From positions 1 through 64,000 of the forward strand of contig CAJNDT010001011.1 in assembly GCA_905221615.1 (NCBI GenBank): 64,000 nucleotides of DNA. Reading direction: 5' to 3'. Both the position numbers and the translations under genes were made by a program. Shown here one piece after another: positions 40,364-50,015 of this stretch (its first letter is position 1; each line of letters opens with the position of its first letter). The notes under the pieces were generated by a model, which did no database searches, had not been told where the DNA came from, and saw only the letters and a list, made by a program, of their open reading frames with translations. Origin of the DNA: Symbiodinium sp. CCMP2592. Its lineage: Eukaryota > Sar > Dinophyceae > Suessiales > Symbiodiniaceae.

Positions 40364-42487
40364 TCATGCGGTGCCCTGCTGGCTACAATCCTCTTTAGAG
40401 GATGAGCTGCTTGCAGTTGGCACTGGCTTGCGGTAGCGCTTGGCTTCGTGAACTTGGGAAAACATGCCCTGCATCACTTCGAATAAGGCGTCTCTTGACA
40501 CCTTTCCTTTCGTCAGGGCATCCGCGATCATGTCTCGTGTGTCACACCAGGTTACGATGTTGGGAATGTGACGACACATCAAGTCGCGCAGCCATGCAAG
40601 GTGGGAATACAGCGTTTTCTCCGCCGGTGTTTTCGGGCTTATGGCTGTCAGTGCATGGAAGAGGTTCATCGCGTCTACCACCAACTCTGACTCCATGGAA
40701 AAACCACCGTGCTCGCGTAATCGGCGAGCTTCGTCGCTGGTTAGAGGTCCTGTCTGCACCTCGTGAAATGTATACAGCCATGGCACGAGGTTGTCGACCG
40801 TACCAACAGCTGCTAATGTTTCTGAAGAAAAGGTGCTCCTCGTCACCAGGCGAAGGCTCTGCGACTGGGCTTCCAAGAGGTGGCAAACAGTCTTGCCTTC
40901 TCGCACTCCTAACCGTAGCACTGCGGTCCCTCTCATTCCGTAGCCTTTGCTGTCGCTCTCTTTATCAAAGGAGGCATCAGAGTATGCCACAAGGCGACGG
41001 CTGCACTTCATGGCTGGGAATCGCAGTTTACACTTTTGCTTCTGCAGTGCAGCCAACAACAAGTTGAGTCGGCGCACATGCAGATTCAAGGGGTTAGAGG
41101 TGCGGCGCTGCAGCGCTATGACAAAGACTGACGCCCCAGCTTGGGACATCAAGGCATATGCAACTGCCCCCAGTAGGCTCTGGTAGAGCCCTTTCACGGC
41201 TTCACTGCAGGGCTCGTCGCTTCTCCTTCCAGTCAACTCGGGGTGTCGAATTGCTTTCATTGAATCAACATATTCGTGCTGATCCATTTCGATAGATCCG
41301 TCTGGCAATCGTGTGTGCCTGAGCCCACAGTTGGTGAAGCAGTTCTCGCTGAACGTCAACTTTCCGAAGCCTGATTCAAGATGGGCCACCAGAGCTTCGA
41401 CCTCATGGGGTTCGCCAGCGACTTTCAAGTCATCGACATGCTTCGCCAACATTAACACGATCTTGCCATTCTTGAACTTGATCTCGAGTTCACTATCAAA
41501 TAGCGTCGGAGTCAGTCCAATCTTCGGATGCCTGGTATATTTCGCCAGTTTGAGAGCAAAGGCTCTCGGTGCATCTTTGCAGCCAGTTCCTGGCTTCACG
41601 CACCTGAGCACTTCTGTTCTTTCATCAAAGTCCTCGTAACCAGGAAGTCGGCGCAACAAGGCCCCACTGCCGGGAGGAAGTGTGAAGCATACATCACGCT
41701 CTTCTTCACCTGTAAGTTCATGTATCTCACGATACGTGAGACCCTGCAGGAAAGCCTTGTTGATGTCCAACGCTATGAATCTCCAGGTGGGGTGCAGCGC
41801 GGCTTCGCTGCATAGGCACCGCTGCGATTGACGCGAGGCCGTGGCCGCGTGAGATTCCAGTTCGTGGGCCTGGAGGTCTTTAAATCCCCGGAGCGCCAAC
41901 CTCATACGAATGATTCGTTTGTCAGCTCCAGAGTCATCTTTCAAGACCTTCCATTTTGCAACGAACTTTGAGGCCATCACGTTGTGTGCGCCTTTTCGCG
42001 GAGTCCTTTCGAAGCATCGGTATCCTTCCCAGATCTTCAGTTCTTCAAGTATTGCCGCCTTGACTGCTTCGTCATGCCCTCGTAGTTCCTGTTCGGTAAG
42101 CAGATCGCTTTCACGTTGGATTACTGCATTACGAAAACCTGAAGCATACATACGAAGGACATAGGTCTCGGCCGGCTTTAGGAGGCTATCATCCCCTAAA
42201 ACTTTAGAGAACTCTCTGGTAAACCAGAGCTCCGTGAAACCGTTCCCTGATTCATCATGCTCATTCAAGCGGGCGTACAAGCTGGGGCTGATGTTTAAGT
42301 TACGATATTGAATGTAGACATCTTCCGCAGGTTCCAGCTCTACTGGTGGCATGTACAGGGTGTCTCGGAGGTTGTGGGAAGGTTCGCTAGACTGCTCTAG
42401 GGTTTCGACCTTATCTAGCTGAAAGAACACTCCTTGCTTCTTTGGCTTCTTCAGACATATCAGGTGCTGATTCGAGGAGCTTGGCAT
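40364..42487 (-). CDS. Copia reverse transcriptase and RNase H of element B
   Basis: 707 codons, overlapping the previous frame at 42411-42487 (+1 shift in an AAGAAGCC-rich stretch near 42450). RVT_2 motifs are FIALDINKAFLQG, CKDAPRAFALKL and the catalytic AKHVDDLKV (HVDD instead of YVDD, as in element A). RNase H shows VAYSDASFDKES, STFSSETLAAVG, VDAMNLFHAL and TWCDTRDMIADALTKG. No stops within either domain. A Ser-rich tail ends just before the 3' LTR. Confidence 0.9.
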   Translation of the reverse strand: MPSSSNQHLICLKKPKKQGVFFQLDKVETLEQSSEPSHNLRDTLYMPPVELEPAEDVYIQYRNLNISPSLYARLNEHDESGNGFTELWFTREFSKVLGDDSLLKPAETYVLRMYASGFRNAVIQRESDLLTEQELRGHDEAVKAAILEELKIWEGYRCFERTPRKGAHNVMASKFVAKWKVLKDDSGADKRIIRMRLALRGFKDLQAHELESHAATASRQSQRCLCSEAALHPTWRFIALDINKAFLQGLTYREIHELTGEEERDVCFTLPPGSGALLRRLPGYEDFDERTEVLRCVKPGTGCKDAPRAFALKLAKYTRHPKIGLTPTLFDSELEIKFKNGKIVLMLAKHVDDLKVAGEPHEVEALVAHLESGFGKLTFSENCFTNCGLRHTRLPDGSIEMDQHEYVDSMKAIRHPELTGRRSDEPCSEAVKGLYQSLLGAVAYALMSQAGASVFVIALQRRTSNPLNLHVRRLNLLLAALQKQKCKLRFPAMKCSRRLVAYSDASFDKESDSKGYGMRGTAVLRLGVREGKTVCHLLEAQSQSLRLVTRSTFSSETLAAVGTVDNLVPWLYTFHEVQTGPLTSDEARRLREHGGFSMESELVVDAMNLFHALTAISPKTPAEKTLYSHLAWLRDLMCRHIPNIVTWCDTRDMIADALTKGKVSRDALFEVMQGMFSQVHEAKRYRKPVPTASSSSSKEDCSQQGTA

Positions 42488-43142
42488 AAGCTACCTCCTC
42501 AGGTTCCTCAGCGATTACTGACAGCGGTCCATCTGGTGTGTGCACAGAAGGGGCTGACTCACGTTCGTCTTGGTCAGCATCGGGTACAAAATCTTCTGAC
42601 AAAGACTCGTGAGTGTCTTCGGCAGCATTTTCGGCAGCTTCAGCGAGCGTGACTTCGTGCTCAGCTACATGGATTGCTTGGATCACCATGACACGCGGGT
42701 AATCCTTTCCGAATAAGTCACTGCAGTCTACCTTAGTCCCGTCTAAACTAAGATCCTGAAGATCTTGTTCAGTGGAATGCATCCACCACAGGATTGTGGA
42801 ATGTGAAGCACCTGGCACTGCTGAAAGGCTTTTGGCGCCACGGGCGAGGCGGGCACCGCTGCACTCGTCGAGTCGCCATACACTCGAAAACAAATATTCA
42901 AGGGCATGAAGAATCTGTGGTCTTTTCTTGGTGGCTGCAGTGAGTTCCCACTGGCCGAGGGGCGAGACAGCAAAACCGAAAAGCTGAGACTGTCCGGGCG
43001 TGATTCGTTGAATTTCTTGTTCTATCAAGGTCAGGCATTCACTGCTGTTGCTGCTTGTACCAGCCGTGAGGAAAACAAGAAGGGAGTGTCTCACGTCTTG
43101 TGCTCGGTAGGTGCGGTCTACCCCTTTTATACTAACAACCAC
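42411..43142 (-). CDS. Integrase C-terminus and acidic linker of element B
   Basis: 243-codon frame opening at a GTG, so a continuation, not an independent start. It holds the end of the integrase (VVSIKGVDRTYRAQDVR), then a Thr/Ser-rich region and a strongly acidic linker before the reverse transcriptase. Frame is +1 relative to the preceding ORF. Confidence 0.6.
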   Translation of the reverse strand: MVVSIKGVDRTYRAQDVRHSLLVFLTAGTSSNSSECLTLIEQEIQRITPGQSQLFGFAVSPLGQWELTAATKKRPQILHALEYLFSSVWRLDECSGARLARGAKSLSAVPGASHSTILWWMHSTEQDLQDLSLDGTKVDCSDLFGKDYPRVMVIQAIHVAEHEVTLAEAAENAAEDTHESLSEDFVPDADQDERESAPSVHTPDGPLSVIAEEPEEVAYAKLLESAPDMSEEAKEARSVLSAR

Positions 43143-43158
43143 TTGCCCCGGCTCTACT

Positions 43159-46100
43159 CTAAACTATCCTGTGGGGCCCCGACCAACCGGACGCATCCTT
43201 GCTGCTAGGTTTGCGGTGGATGTCAATCAGCTCACCCTCTCGGAACAGATGTTCTGTAGGATGCGAAGTGCGAGTCCTAGACGCACGGTTCAACTTGGCT
43301 ATTGTCGTGGCTTGGATCATCGCTTGAAGGGCTGCCGCGCGAACGCGAGCTCTTTGGAGTTCGCCCCTCTCGGAACTTTCGTCCAAATTAGGAAGGTCTG
43401 GAGCATCCAGTGGTGGCAGGAAAGCAGGCTGCCTTCCAAACACTGCCTGGTAGGGGGTGGAGCCTCCTACGTGGGTGCATGTGTTTCCGGCGAACACAGC
43501 CTCGGACAAAGTGGTCGCAAATGGATACACCAACTCCTCACGTTCCAGCTGCTCTTCTATGAGATGCAATGTCCCACGCAGAATCGCCCCTCTCCGCTCA
43601 ACATAGCGGGCGTGCTGTTCGGGTGCCCGCAATTTTGGTTCCGTGCCCATGCGGCGGATCCTGGCCATTATCTCCGGTCTCCATAGTCCGCCTTCGCCGT
43701 CACAGACAAGGAACTTCGGCGGCCCAAAGGTGTTGAGCCAACATGTGCTGAGTGCTTCGAAGAGGGCTTCGCCTTCTTTGGAGTTGACCACCGTGGCGGC
43801 ATGCCAACGGGTGGCTCGATCCACTCCATGGAAGATTATACGTTCACGGTAGAACAACAGATCCACCTCCAAGTGTTCGTTAAAGGTCAAACTTACACTT
43901 AGGGAGTGTTGTGTGCTAGGTTTAGGGGGCTGCCAGTTCCTGCACTCGCGGCATGTATCGATGACATTGGGAATAAGGTCCAGTACTTTATTGCTTAAGC
44001 CGGCAGCTCTCAAGATTGCTGTCATCGACTGGCGGCCCGCATGCCACAGACGCAGATGAAGTTTACGTAATTCCACGAGCACAGCTCGATCACTGCCTGT
44101 TCGGAGGACTTTAAGCGATCGGCTGATGTCGTACCTCGTCCAGTCCGCTGGGTTCTCGGGGCCGGAACCTGCGTCCCTGAAGGCTCGACGTGATCTCGGG
44201 CCTCGTGGGGCGGAGGTATCACCATCAGCTGCTGAGCTTGCATTGTCTGCCGGCACAGATGAGGGGAGTATTACGTCGTCTTCTTCCCTGCCTTGTGGCA
44301 GATTAACCTCAGCAGGAGACCTGAGCATGTCGGCTATGTCGGCTGCCACCACAGGATCGAGTCCTGCGAGCCCCGGGTGTCCGGGTGGATGTGCGGGGGC
44401 TGCACTTTGTCGGTCGGCTTCCGCCTCCTCGGCCTCTCCAAGGTCTCCTCCTCCAGGTAGCTGGGCTTGCAAGTCTGCAGCTGGCGCATCGGACGCCTGC
44501 CTGGCTGGAGCACGGGGATGCCTTCCCTTGCGCCTGGCTCCTTCACGACCTTCCACGATGGCATGTTTACAGTCCGGCCCAAAGCTGTGAGAAGAATGTG
44601 TGAGGGGCCTGTGGTATTTGCAACCTGGGCAGGTCCAAGTATGCGGCTCATCGTCTGGAAACTTGCATTGTCCTCGAACACGGGTGTGTCTGTCATCGTA
44701 GCGCGCTTGTCGGCCTCTGCATCCAGGGCACTTTCGCCACTGTTCTTCAGTGGGCGCAGGTGTTGCCTCTTCAGCGTGAGGGGGTCCTGGGCCAACTGCT
44801 GCCGATGGAAATGCCTTCTGCTGTTGGCCAGTAGTCGTCATGAGGTGAATGCAGGTTCGGAGAAGACTCACCCCATCGCTGAGGCATTCTGACACCTTCG
44901 ATGAGAGTTGTGAGGGACTGCAAGTAAACGAAGGGTTGTCCGCAAGGAAAGCTCTCAGGGGGGAGAGCAATGCCGCATGATTGGCGCATACACGGCGGTC
45001 TGCATGTTTGGGACCAGGCACCGTTACTTGCACGGTGGAAGGTAGCTGCAGGAAAGATTTCCACGGAGGGCACTGGTAGAGGAAGCTGTCTAACAGCTGT
45101 TCGCAGACTAGAAAGTTGCAAGACTTGAGTTGATAGGCTGCTGCAAAGCTGGACATCCGACTAGCTGTAGGGTCTTCGAGATCTGGTGCTACTATAACCA
45201 CGAGAGGGTTGTGGTGGTTGAGGTAAACCCCTAGATGTCCTTGGTCATGGAGGGACCCGCTTGCAATCTGCGTGATCGTCTGGCTAGCATGAAACGGTGC
45301 ATGCACACGATGCACGGCTACAGTGACGTGAGCTTGCCGTCCTCCACCGATGTACAGTGTGTCGCTTCCACCTGTGGGCCAAAGGGCTACATGGGATACG
45401 AGGTCCGCGAGGCCAGAAGCAATGTAGCATGTGCATGGCTGCTGTGCGAGGTCGGGAGCAGCACACGATCCGAGTATCCACTCGGGCGGTGGTGCATCGG
45501 CACATAAGTACAGGGCAGAATGCTGTTGTACGTCCACTGCAGGCGGGCCATTGTTCAAGTAGGGGGCCAAACTCTCTAAGCTTGTACCGCAATCATCGTG
45601 GTGGTCTTCAACGTGGGTTGGACGTTTGCGCGGCTCGAGGCCAGTGGCTTTAAGGAGTTTGGCACGCTCCTTTTGCTGGATCCTTGCCTCTGTTGGATAG
45701 CATTGGTTTGATGTCTCGGAGATTTGACTTTCAGTTGCTGGGTGGGATGGTGCCATCGCCAGCATTGGTGAGTTTGGAGCTGCAGCCTTTGGCATTGCTG
45801 GGTGGCATGGTGCCATCGCCAGCGTGTTTGGAGCTGCAGCTTGGACCGGTGCAAAAGGTGGTGCAACCGTCGGTCCAGGGAATTTTAAGTCACCTAAGTC
45901 ACTCCGGGCAGGGAAAAGATCGAAGGACGAGGAGTCCTTCGCGGCCGCAAATGCGGGAATGGCAGTTGCGGTCGGGCAGTCGGGTGTGCTTCGTCGAGGA
46001 ACTGCGTTGGCGATCCAACGGGCCGCAATGCTTTGCACCATAGAGGCATGTGCTTGACTGCGTAGGCGGCGGCTGCGCGGATTAGTGTTCCAATCCAGAA

Positions 46101-46278
46101 CATGGTCACGCTGCGGCTGCACGCGCTGGCAATTGTGGGAATGCATGGCGGGGAAAGAGGCACAGACAAAGCAGGCTTTGGAAGGCTGACTCATGCTAGG
46201 ATCAACGCGAAGGTTAAAGTGGCACATGCGATGATAGGACTTGGCGAGCACGCGACAGCTTGTCGGAACCACGTGCAC
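43159..46278 (-). CDS. Linker and copia integrase of element B
   Basis: 1,039 codons. Residues 1-190 are a Pro/Ala/His-rich linker with repeated AMAPxHPA units. About 230-440 form a mixed alpha/beta region of unknown type (PLVVIVAPDLEDP) that might be a decayed methyltransferase-like domain. A Cys-rich cluster follows (CPGCRGRQ, CPGCKYHRP). The integrase begins with the HHCC zinc site (HLRLWH, CREC), then catalytic Asp in EVDLLFY, Asp in FLVCDGEGGLW and Glu in YVERRGAIL. The frame ends just after GPHRIV at a TAG created by one extra base in the AAA run at 43161-43163; the sequence resumes in the next frame. Confidence 0.8.
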   Translation of the reverse strand: MHVVPTSCRVLAKSYHRMCHFNLRVDPSMSQPSKACFVCASFPAMHSHNCQRVQPQRDHVLDWNTNPRSRRLRSQAHASMVQSIAARWIANAVPRRSTPDCPTATAIPAFAAAKDSSSFDLFPARSDLGDLKFPGPTVAPPFAPVQAAAPNTLAMAPCHPAMPKAAAPNSPMLAMAPSHPATESQISETSNQCYPTEARIQQKERAKLLKATGLEPRKRPTHVEDHHDDCGTSLESLAPYLNNGPPAVDVQQHSALYLCADAPPPEWILGSCAAPDLAQQPCTCYIASGLADLVSHVALWPTGGSDTLYIGGGRQAHVTVAVHRVHAPFHASQTITQIASGSLHDQGHLGVYLNHHNPLVVIVAPDLEDPTASRMSSFAAAYQLKSCNFLVCEQLLDSFLYQCPPWKSFLQLPSTVQVTVPGPKHADRRVCANHAALLSPLRAFLADNPSFTCSPSQLSSKVSECLSDGVSLLRTCIHLMTTTGQQQKAFPSAAVGPGPPHAEEATPAPTEEQWRKCPGCRGRQARYDDRHTRVRGQCKFPDDEPHTWTCPGCKYHRPLTHSSHSFGPDCKHAIVEGREGARRKGRHPRAPARQASDAPAADLQAQLPGGGDLGEAEEAEADRQSAAPAHPPGHPGLAGLDPVVAADIADMLRSPAEVNLPQGREEDDVILPSSVPADNASSAADGDTSAPRGPRSRRAFRDAGSGPENPADWTRYDISRSLKVLRTGSDRAVLVELRKLHLRLWHAGRQSMTAILRAAGLSNKVLDLIPNVIDTCRECRNWQPPKPSTQHSLSVSLTFNEHLEVDLLFYRERIIFHGVDRATRWHAATVVNSKEGEALFEALSTCWLNTFGPPKFLVCDGEGGLWRPEIMARIRRMGTEPKLRAPEQHARYVERRGAILRGTLHLIEEQLEREELVYPFATTLSEAVFAGNTCTHVGGSTPYQAVFGRQPAFLPPLDAPDLPNLDESSERGELQRARVRAAALQAMIQATTIAKLNRASRTRTSHPTEHLFREGELIDIHRKPSSKDASGWSGPHRIV

Positions 46279-47363
46279 GTTTGCACCAAAGCTGAGTGCA
46301 TCCGGTCGGCGCGGATGTGACGGCCCTTGTTCGGCAGGTCAAGCCAAAGCGCGTGAATTTGCAGATTGCGAATGCGCTGCGACACATGCACGGCCGCGGG
46401 GCCCAAGAGATGGTTGTGGTGAATCTGAAGGTGCTCAACATGCCAGCCCGCGTTTTGCAACACGGAGGCAGCAGACGGCATCTCTTCAATAACAAGGGCA
46501 AGCCAAAGGTCAGTCGCTGGTTTAGGGGATATGATATCTGAGATTGTGCTGCTCGGCTGCGCAGGCAACGAGGAAGCGGGACAACTGTCACAGGGCCCAG
46601 CGGGACCGATTTTGCTGGCGAAGCCTGCGTGGCCACTGTAGTCGCAGCTCTGAACCGCCTCTCTCAAACCTTGAACCGGAAAACCTAAATTTTGCAATTT
46701 CTGCTCAAGATCCCTTGGTAGATGTGGGGCGCTGCGACCTACAAACGCAGTGATGGAGGTGCGCGAACCCTGCCAAGGGTGCGTGGCATGGTACCTTTTA
46801 GGACTGAAGGAACGCACCTTATGATGGGTAGACATCAAAATACCCTTAACTCTGGTCCCATTAGGTTTGACCTTTGGCACAATTTGATTAAAGAACGGTT
46901 TGGATGGTTCAGCATCTTGAGGACGTAGTTCAAGCCACAGTTCGCCTCCCGTAAAATCTCCCAGACTCAACGTTATGTTGCGGGACTGGCCTAAATTATG
47001 CGCGTCTAGGTGTGGTCTTATGGGAAGGTTTCTGCTTATTGACAGTGATGTCCACACGGGGTGCTGGAGAGCTTCATCGCTGTCGCGGTGACAGTGGTAC
47101 AAGAGGAACTGACTCAAGTATCTGCACGGCTGTGGGTGCTGACTACTGAAAACCGTTATCCCTGCCATCGGTCCATAATTATACAACCCTAGGGTCAATG
47201 AATCCCCGGAGCTCTGATGTGACTTTTGCGTAGCAATCCTGAGGCGACGGTGTTGCGACGGAGCGCCTGCAATCAGGGCTTCAGCAGTCGCAAAACCGTA
47301 ATCTTTGGCTGCCAAGCATGCTGCTGCCTGTTCTTCGATGGAGTTACTACCTCGTGGGATCAC
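46191..47363 (-). CDS. 2OG/Fe(II) dioxygenase-like domain of element B
   Basis: 390 codons (first codon GTG, so not an independent eukaryotic start; presumably part of the polyprotein). Residues about 60-215 carry LTLGLYNYG, WTSLSISRN, H118-L-D120-A-H-N, GDFTGGELW, then H192-A-T-H, W197, R201 and a hydrophobic strand, ending PRDLEQKLQNLGFPV. The same motif order and neighbouring strands occur in element A (H804, D806, H871, R880) and in the free ORF at 11895. HxD...H...R is the facial-triad plus 2OG-arginine pattern of the dioxygenase superfamily. The C-terminal 150 residues are a separate domain (VLQNAGWHVEHL, IHALWLDLP) of unknown type. Confidence 0.7.
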   Translation of the reverse strand: MIPRGSNSIEEQAAACLAAKDYGFATAEALIAGAPSQHRRLRIATQKSHQSSGDSLTLGLYNYGPMAGITVFSSQHPQPCRYLSQFLLYHCHRDSDEALQHPVWTSLSISRNLPIRPHLDAHNLGQSRNITLSLGDFTGGELWLELRPQDAEPSKPFFNQIVPKVKPNGTRVKGILMSTHHKVRSFSPKRYHATHPWQGSRTSITAFVGRSAPHLPRDLEQKLQNLGFPVQGLREAVQSCDYSGHAGFASKIGPAGPCDSCPASSLPAQPSSTISDIISPKPATDLWLALVIEEMPSAASVLQNAGWHVEHLQIHHNHLLGPAAVHVSQRIRNLQIHALWLDLPNKGRHIRADRMHSALVQTCTWFRQAVACSPSPIIACATLTFALILA

Positions 47364-47424
47364 GGCAGCAACTAGCGTGGGTCAGGGGACTGAAACTTAG
47401 TCTCACGGGGTATGCGATGGCGGA

Positions 47425-50010
47425 TCACGGCAGACGGTGGCCGTACTTCATCGCCTTGCACAGGGAGTCCATGCACGAACGCTGCTTCAGCATCAAGGGA
47501 GGCATCAGGAACTGTTGTGAAGACCTGACTCTCGGGTCGCCGGTTGGTTTGCACTGGGGTTCTCTCTCGAAACAATCGCATTTGAGCAGCAGATGCCCAC
47601 TTGGGGCTGTGATCAGTGGATACGAAATGCTCCCAGGCTCCAAGCCGATCGTTACCCCGGCCGGTCCAGGCACAATGAGCTTCAACTCTGTGTCATCTGG
47701 TGACATGATGAGAACCGCGGCTTTCTCTCTCAGGCTCTTAAGTCCCAAGAGCGCTGGAAGATGACGACCGCCTTGTGAGATCACAGGCGCTTCAAAATGA
47801 TGGCTCGCCACCGTCTCCACACCGTCCTGCTCACATGTGAGCGAAATTGGCATCGTGATGGAGTATTCGGCCTTTTGAGAGCCGTGACCCACTCCTTGCA
47901 CATGCAGTGGTGTCGCCAACCGCTTTTGCGCGGGACAGAGTTTGTGTGATGAACATTTTTCGGCCATCTTGCGCACCCAATCTTCACCGACAAGGTTGGT
48001 ATATGCACCTGGGTCAACTAAGATGGCGCTACACTGATCTGCTTTTGGCAGGACCGAGTATGTCCACCAAGGGAAGCTTTCGAAATTATTGTAAGGAGAT
48101 GGTGTGTCCCCAGCGTCGGGATTGCTCGCGCGAGGAGGGGTGGACACATCGAAATCTTCTGGCCGAGAGCTGCGAGCTCCTGGAGTCTGTGCTCGAACCT
48201 GGGGCTCCTCAGAAGGGGCCCTTGACTGGGGAACAATTGCTTCACCTTCAGACACAGCAACCTCACATCCTTCAATGTATGAGAACCTTGCAACGATACG
48301 GGCACTGCCGCGGCAAATGGGGCAGCACAGGAAGCCGTGCTCATGCATCAAGAACTCAGTCCAACAGTTTGCGTGGAAGACATGTCGGCACGCCAGACGG
48401 AACACCGTCTCTCGAGGTTGGTACTCCTCCTGGCACAGCACACACTTGCCTTCCACAGCTTCGTAGGTCTGGTTGTCAGCAAGTTTGGGCAGATCGAACG
48501 TTCGCTTTTGAAGCCTCTTCGCTTCCTTGCGGCGTGCTTGAACAGCAACTTGCGCTGATCTGAATTGATCCACGAAAGTGGCACTGCTGCTGCTGGGTTC
48601 CAGACTTGACGTGTGTGCAATGGATGGAGCATCTTGCGTGGGCCTTCCGAGCCACCGCTTGGCTACTGCCTCGTTTACTTGGAATATGCCTTCTATCAGC
48701 GGGGTCTGAGTGGCATCAACTTGGGACACTCCTGGGTCTCCAGACCCCGGCAGTCCTGGAAACAAAGGCATGTGCGGTGGGTCACGGTAGAGCAAGGGCT
48801 GTGTCACAAATCCCAACTCAGGCAGCTCGGCCCACGCAGGCAATGTGGGAGGTTCGCTGAGCCAAGCAGTTGTTGTAGGTCGGCCAGCGGTCTGCCACGG
48901 GGTGCTGGCCAGATTCCACATGCTTGCTTGTCCACCGTCGCTCGGTGTCGGTCCCGATTCTGGCGGATTCGGCATTGTGCGATTCTGGCCTCCGGAATGC
49001 ACATGGTTCCTCGGAGGCTGCGGATTCGGGATAGTTGTGTTGGGGCCTCCGGAAGTTACACGGGTCCTCGGAGGGATCGGCTCATGCTCGGGGCTGAAAT
49101 TAAAAACACCGTCTTGGCGCAAGTACTCGGCCCATGGGTCAGCGGGCCGTTGAGAACCTTGACTTGAGGCACTTGGGTATGTCCAAGAGCTCTCGGTTGC
49201 ACTGGGCGGTACTTCATCGGGAGCTGGGGCAGCCATGAAGATAAGGCCAGCCAGTGGACCTTCATTGTACACCGACTGTGCCTGCGGCTGAATGCCGTCA
49301 GGCTGCTGCACCCAGAAGTTGGATGGTTGACCACCGCTGTGCGCAGGAGCACTGCCTCGCTGCGGGCAGACGCGGCTCAAGTGCTGTTCGCTTCCGCACT
49401 TGAAGCAACGCATGCGCTTCCCGTCTTTGCCAATGGGGTTCTCTCTACGACCTTTGCCTTTGCCAGAGCTGCGCTTCCCTGATCCTTTTCGGAAGCCTTT
49501 GAACACCTGCTCCACCTCATGTTCCTCCAGTGAGGCTAGGAACGCACCGACATTCGGACGGCCTTTGCCTGGGAAGCCTTTGCTTGGGAAGCCTTTGCCT
49601 TGCCCCTGGCCTTTGCCTTTGGTGCGAATGTATCGGCGGGTGAAGCGTCGCACTGCTCGCGTGGGTTTCTGCATGTGTCTCCGCCATTGAGACTTTGCAT
49701 GTTGATATGCCCAAAACAGCTGCTCAGTGACATCCTCCTCACCTTCAGGCAGGGGCTCTGGGAAAGGCATGCCACTCGAGGACGCTGTGTCAGTGTCGGT
49801 GCCGGCATCCGATTCATTGATATCCGGTTCATCAGCTGGCATAGCGGCACCTGCCCACCCGTAGCCAGAAGGCTCGGACTGTTGGTCGTGTCCTTGGCCT
49901 TCATTTGGCTCTGATTCGGGATTCAACAGGAATGCTCGTTGTCCTCTTGCATTGTTGTCTCTCAGACTAGATGCTATGTTACCTGGGGCATGCTCCAGCA
50001 CGTGCCCCAT
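47425..50010 (-). CDS. Gag C-terminus, zinc knuckle, RING-H2 finger, aspartic protease
   Basis: 861 codons. Near the start is a Gag remnant (MGHVLEHAPGN). A Lys/Gly-rich basic tract (GKGFPSKGFPGKG) precedes the CCHC zinc knuckle C202-x2-C205-x4-H210-x4-C215. A long Pro/Ser-rich linker follows, then a RING-H2 finger at about 523-567 (CVLCQEEY, CRHVFHANC, CCPICRG), complete with eight ligands. The retropepsin-like protease has ILVDPGAYTNLVG around D666 (DPG in place of DTG/DSG) and a second strand LPALLGLKSL. A RING in this position suggests a ubiquitin-ligase activity carried by the retroelement. The last about 50 codons look out of frame. Confidence 0.75.
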   Translation of the reverse strand: MGHVLEHAPGNIASSLRDNNARGQRAFLLNPESEPNEGQGHDQQSEPSGYGWAGAAMPADEPDINESDAGTDTDTASSSGMPFPEPLPEGEEDVTEQLFWAYQHAKSQWRRHMQKPTRAVRRFTRRYIRTKGKGQGQGKGFPSKGFPGKGRPNVGAFLASLEEHEVEQVFKGFRKGSGKRSSGKGKGRRENPIGKDGKRMRCFKCGSEQHLSRVCPQRGSAPAHSGGQPSNFWVQQPDGIQPQAQSVYNEGPLAGLIFMAAPAPDEVPPSATESSWTYPSASSQGSQRPADPWAEYLRQDGVFNFSPEHEPIPPRTRVTSGGPNTTIPNPQPPRNHVHSGGQNRTMPNPPESGPTPSDGGQASMWNLASTPWQTAGRPTTTAWLSEPPTLPAWAELPELGFVTQPLLYRDPPHMPLFPGLPGSGDPGVSQVDATQTPLIEGIFQVNEAVAKRWLGRPTQDAPSIAHTSSLEPSSSSATFVDQFRSAQVAVQARRKEAKRLQKRTFDLPKLADNQTYEAVEGKCVLCQEEYQPRETVFRLACRHVFHANCWTEFLMHEHGFLCCPICRGSARIVARFSYIEGCEVAVSEGEAIVPQSRAPSEEPQVRAQTPGARSSRPEDFDVSTPPRASNPDAGDTPSPYNNFESFPWWTYSVLPKADQCSAILVDPGAYTNLVGEDWVRKMAEKCSSHKLCPAQKRLATPLHVQGVGHGSQKAEYSITMPISLTCEQDGVETVASHHFEAPVISQGGRHLPALLGLKSLREKAAVLIMSPDDTELKLIVPGPAGVTIGLEPGSISYPLITAPSGHLLLKCDCFEREPQCKPTGDPRVRSSQQFLMPPLMLKQRSCMDSLCKAMKYGHRLP

Positions 50011-50015
50011 GCGTC

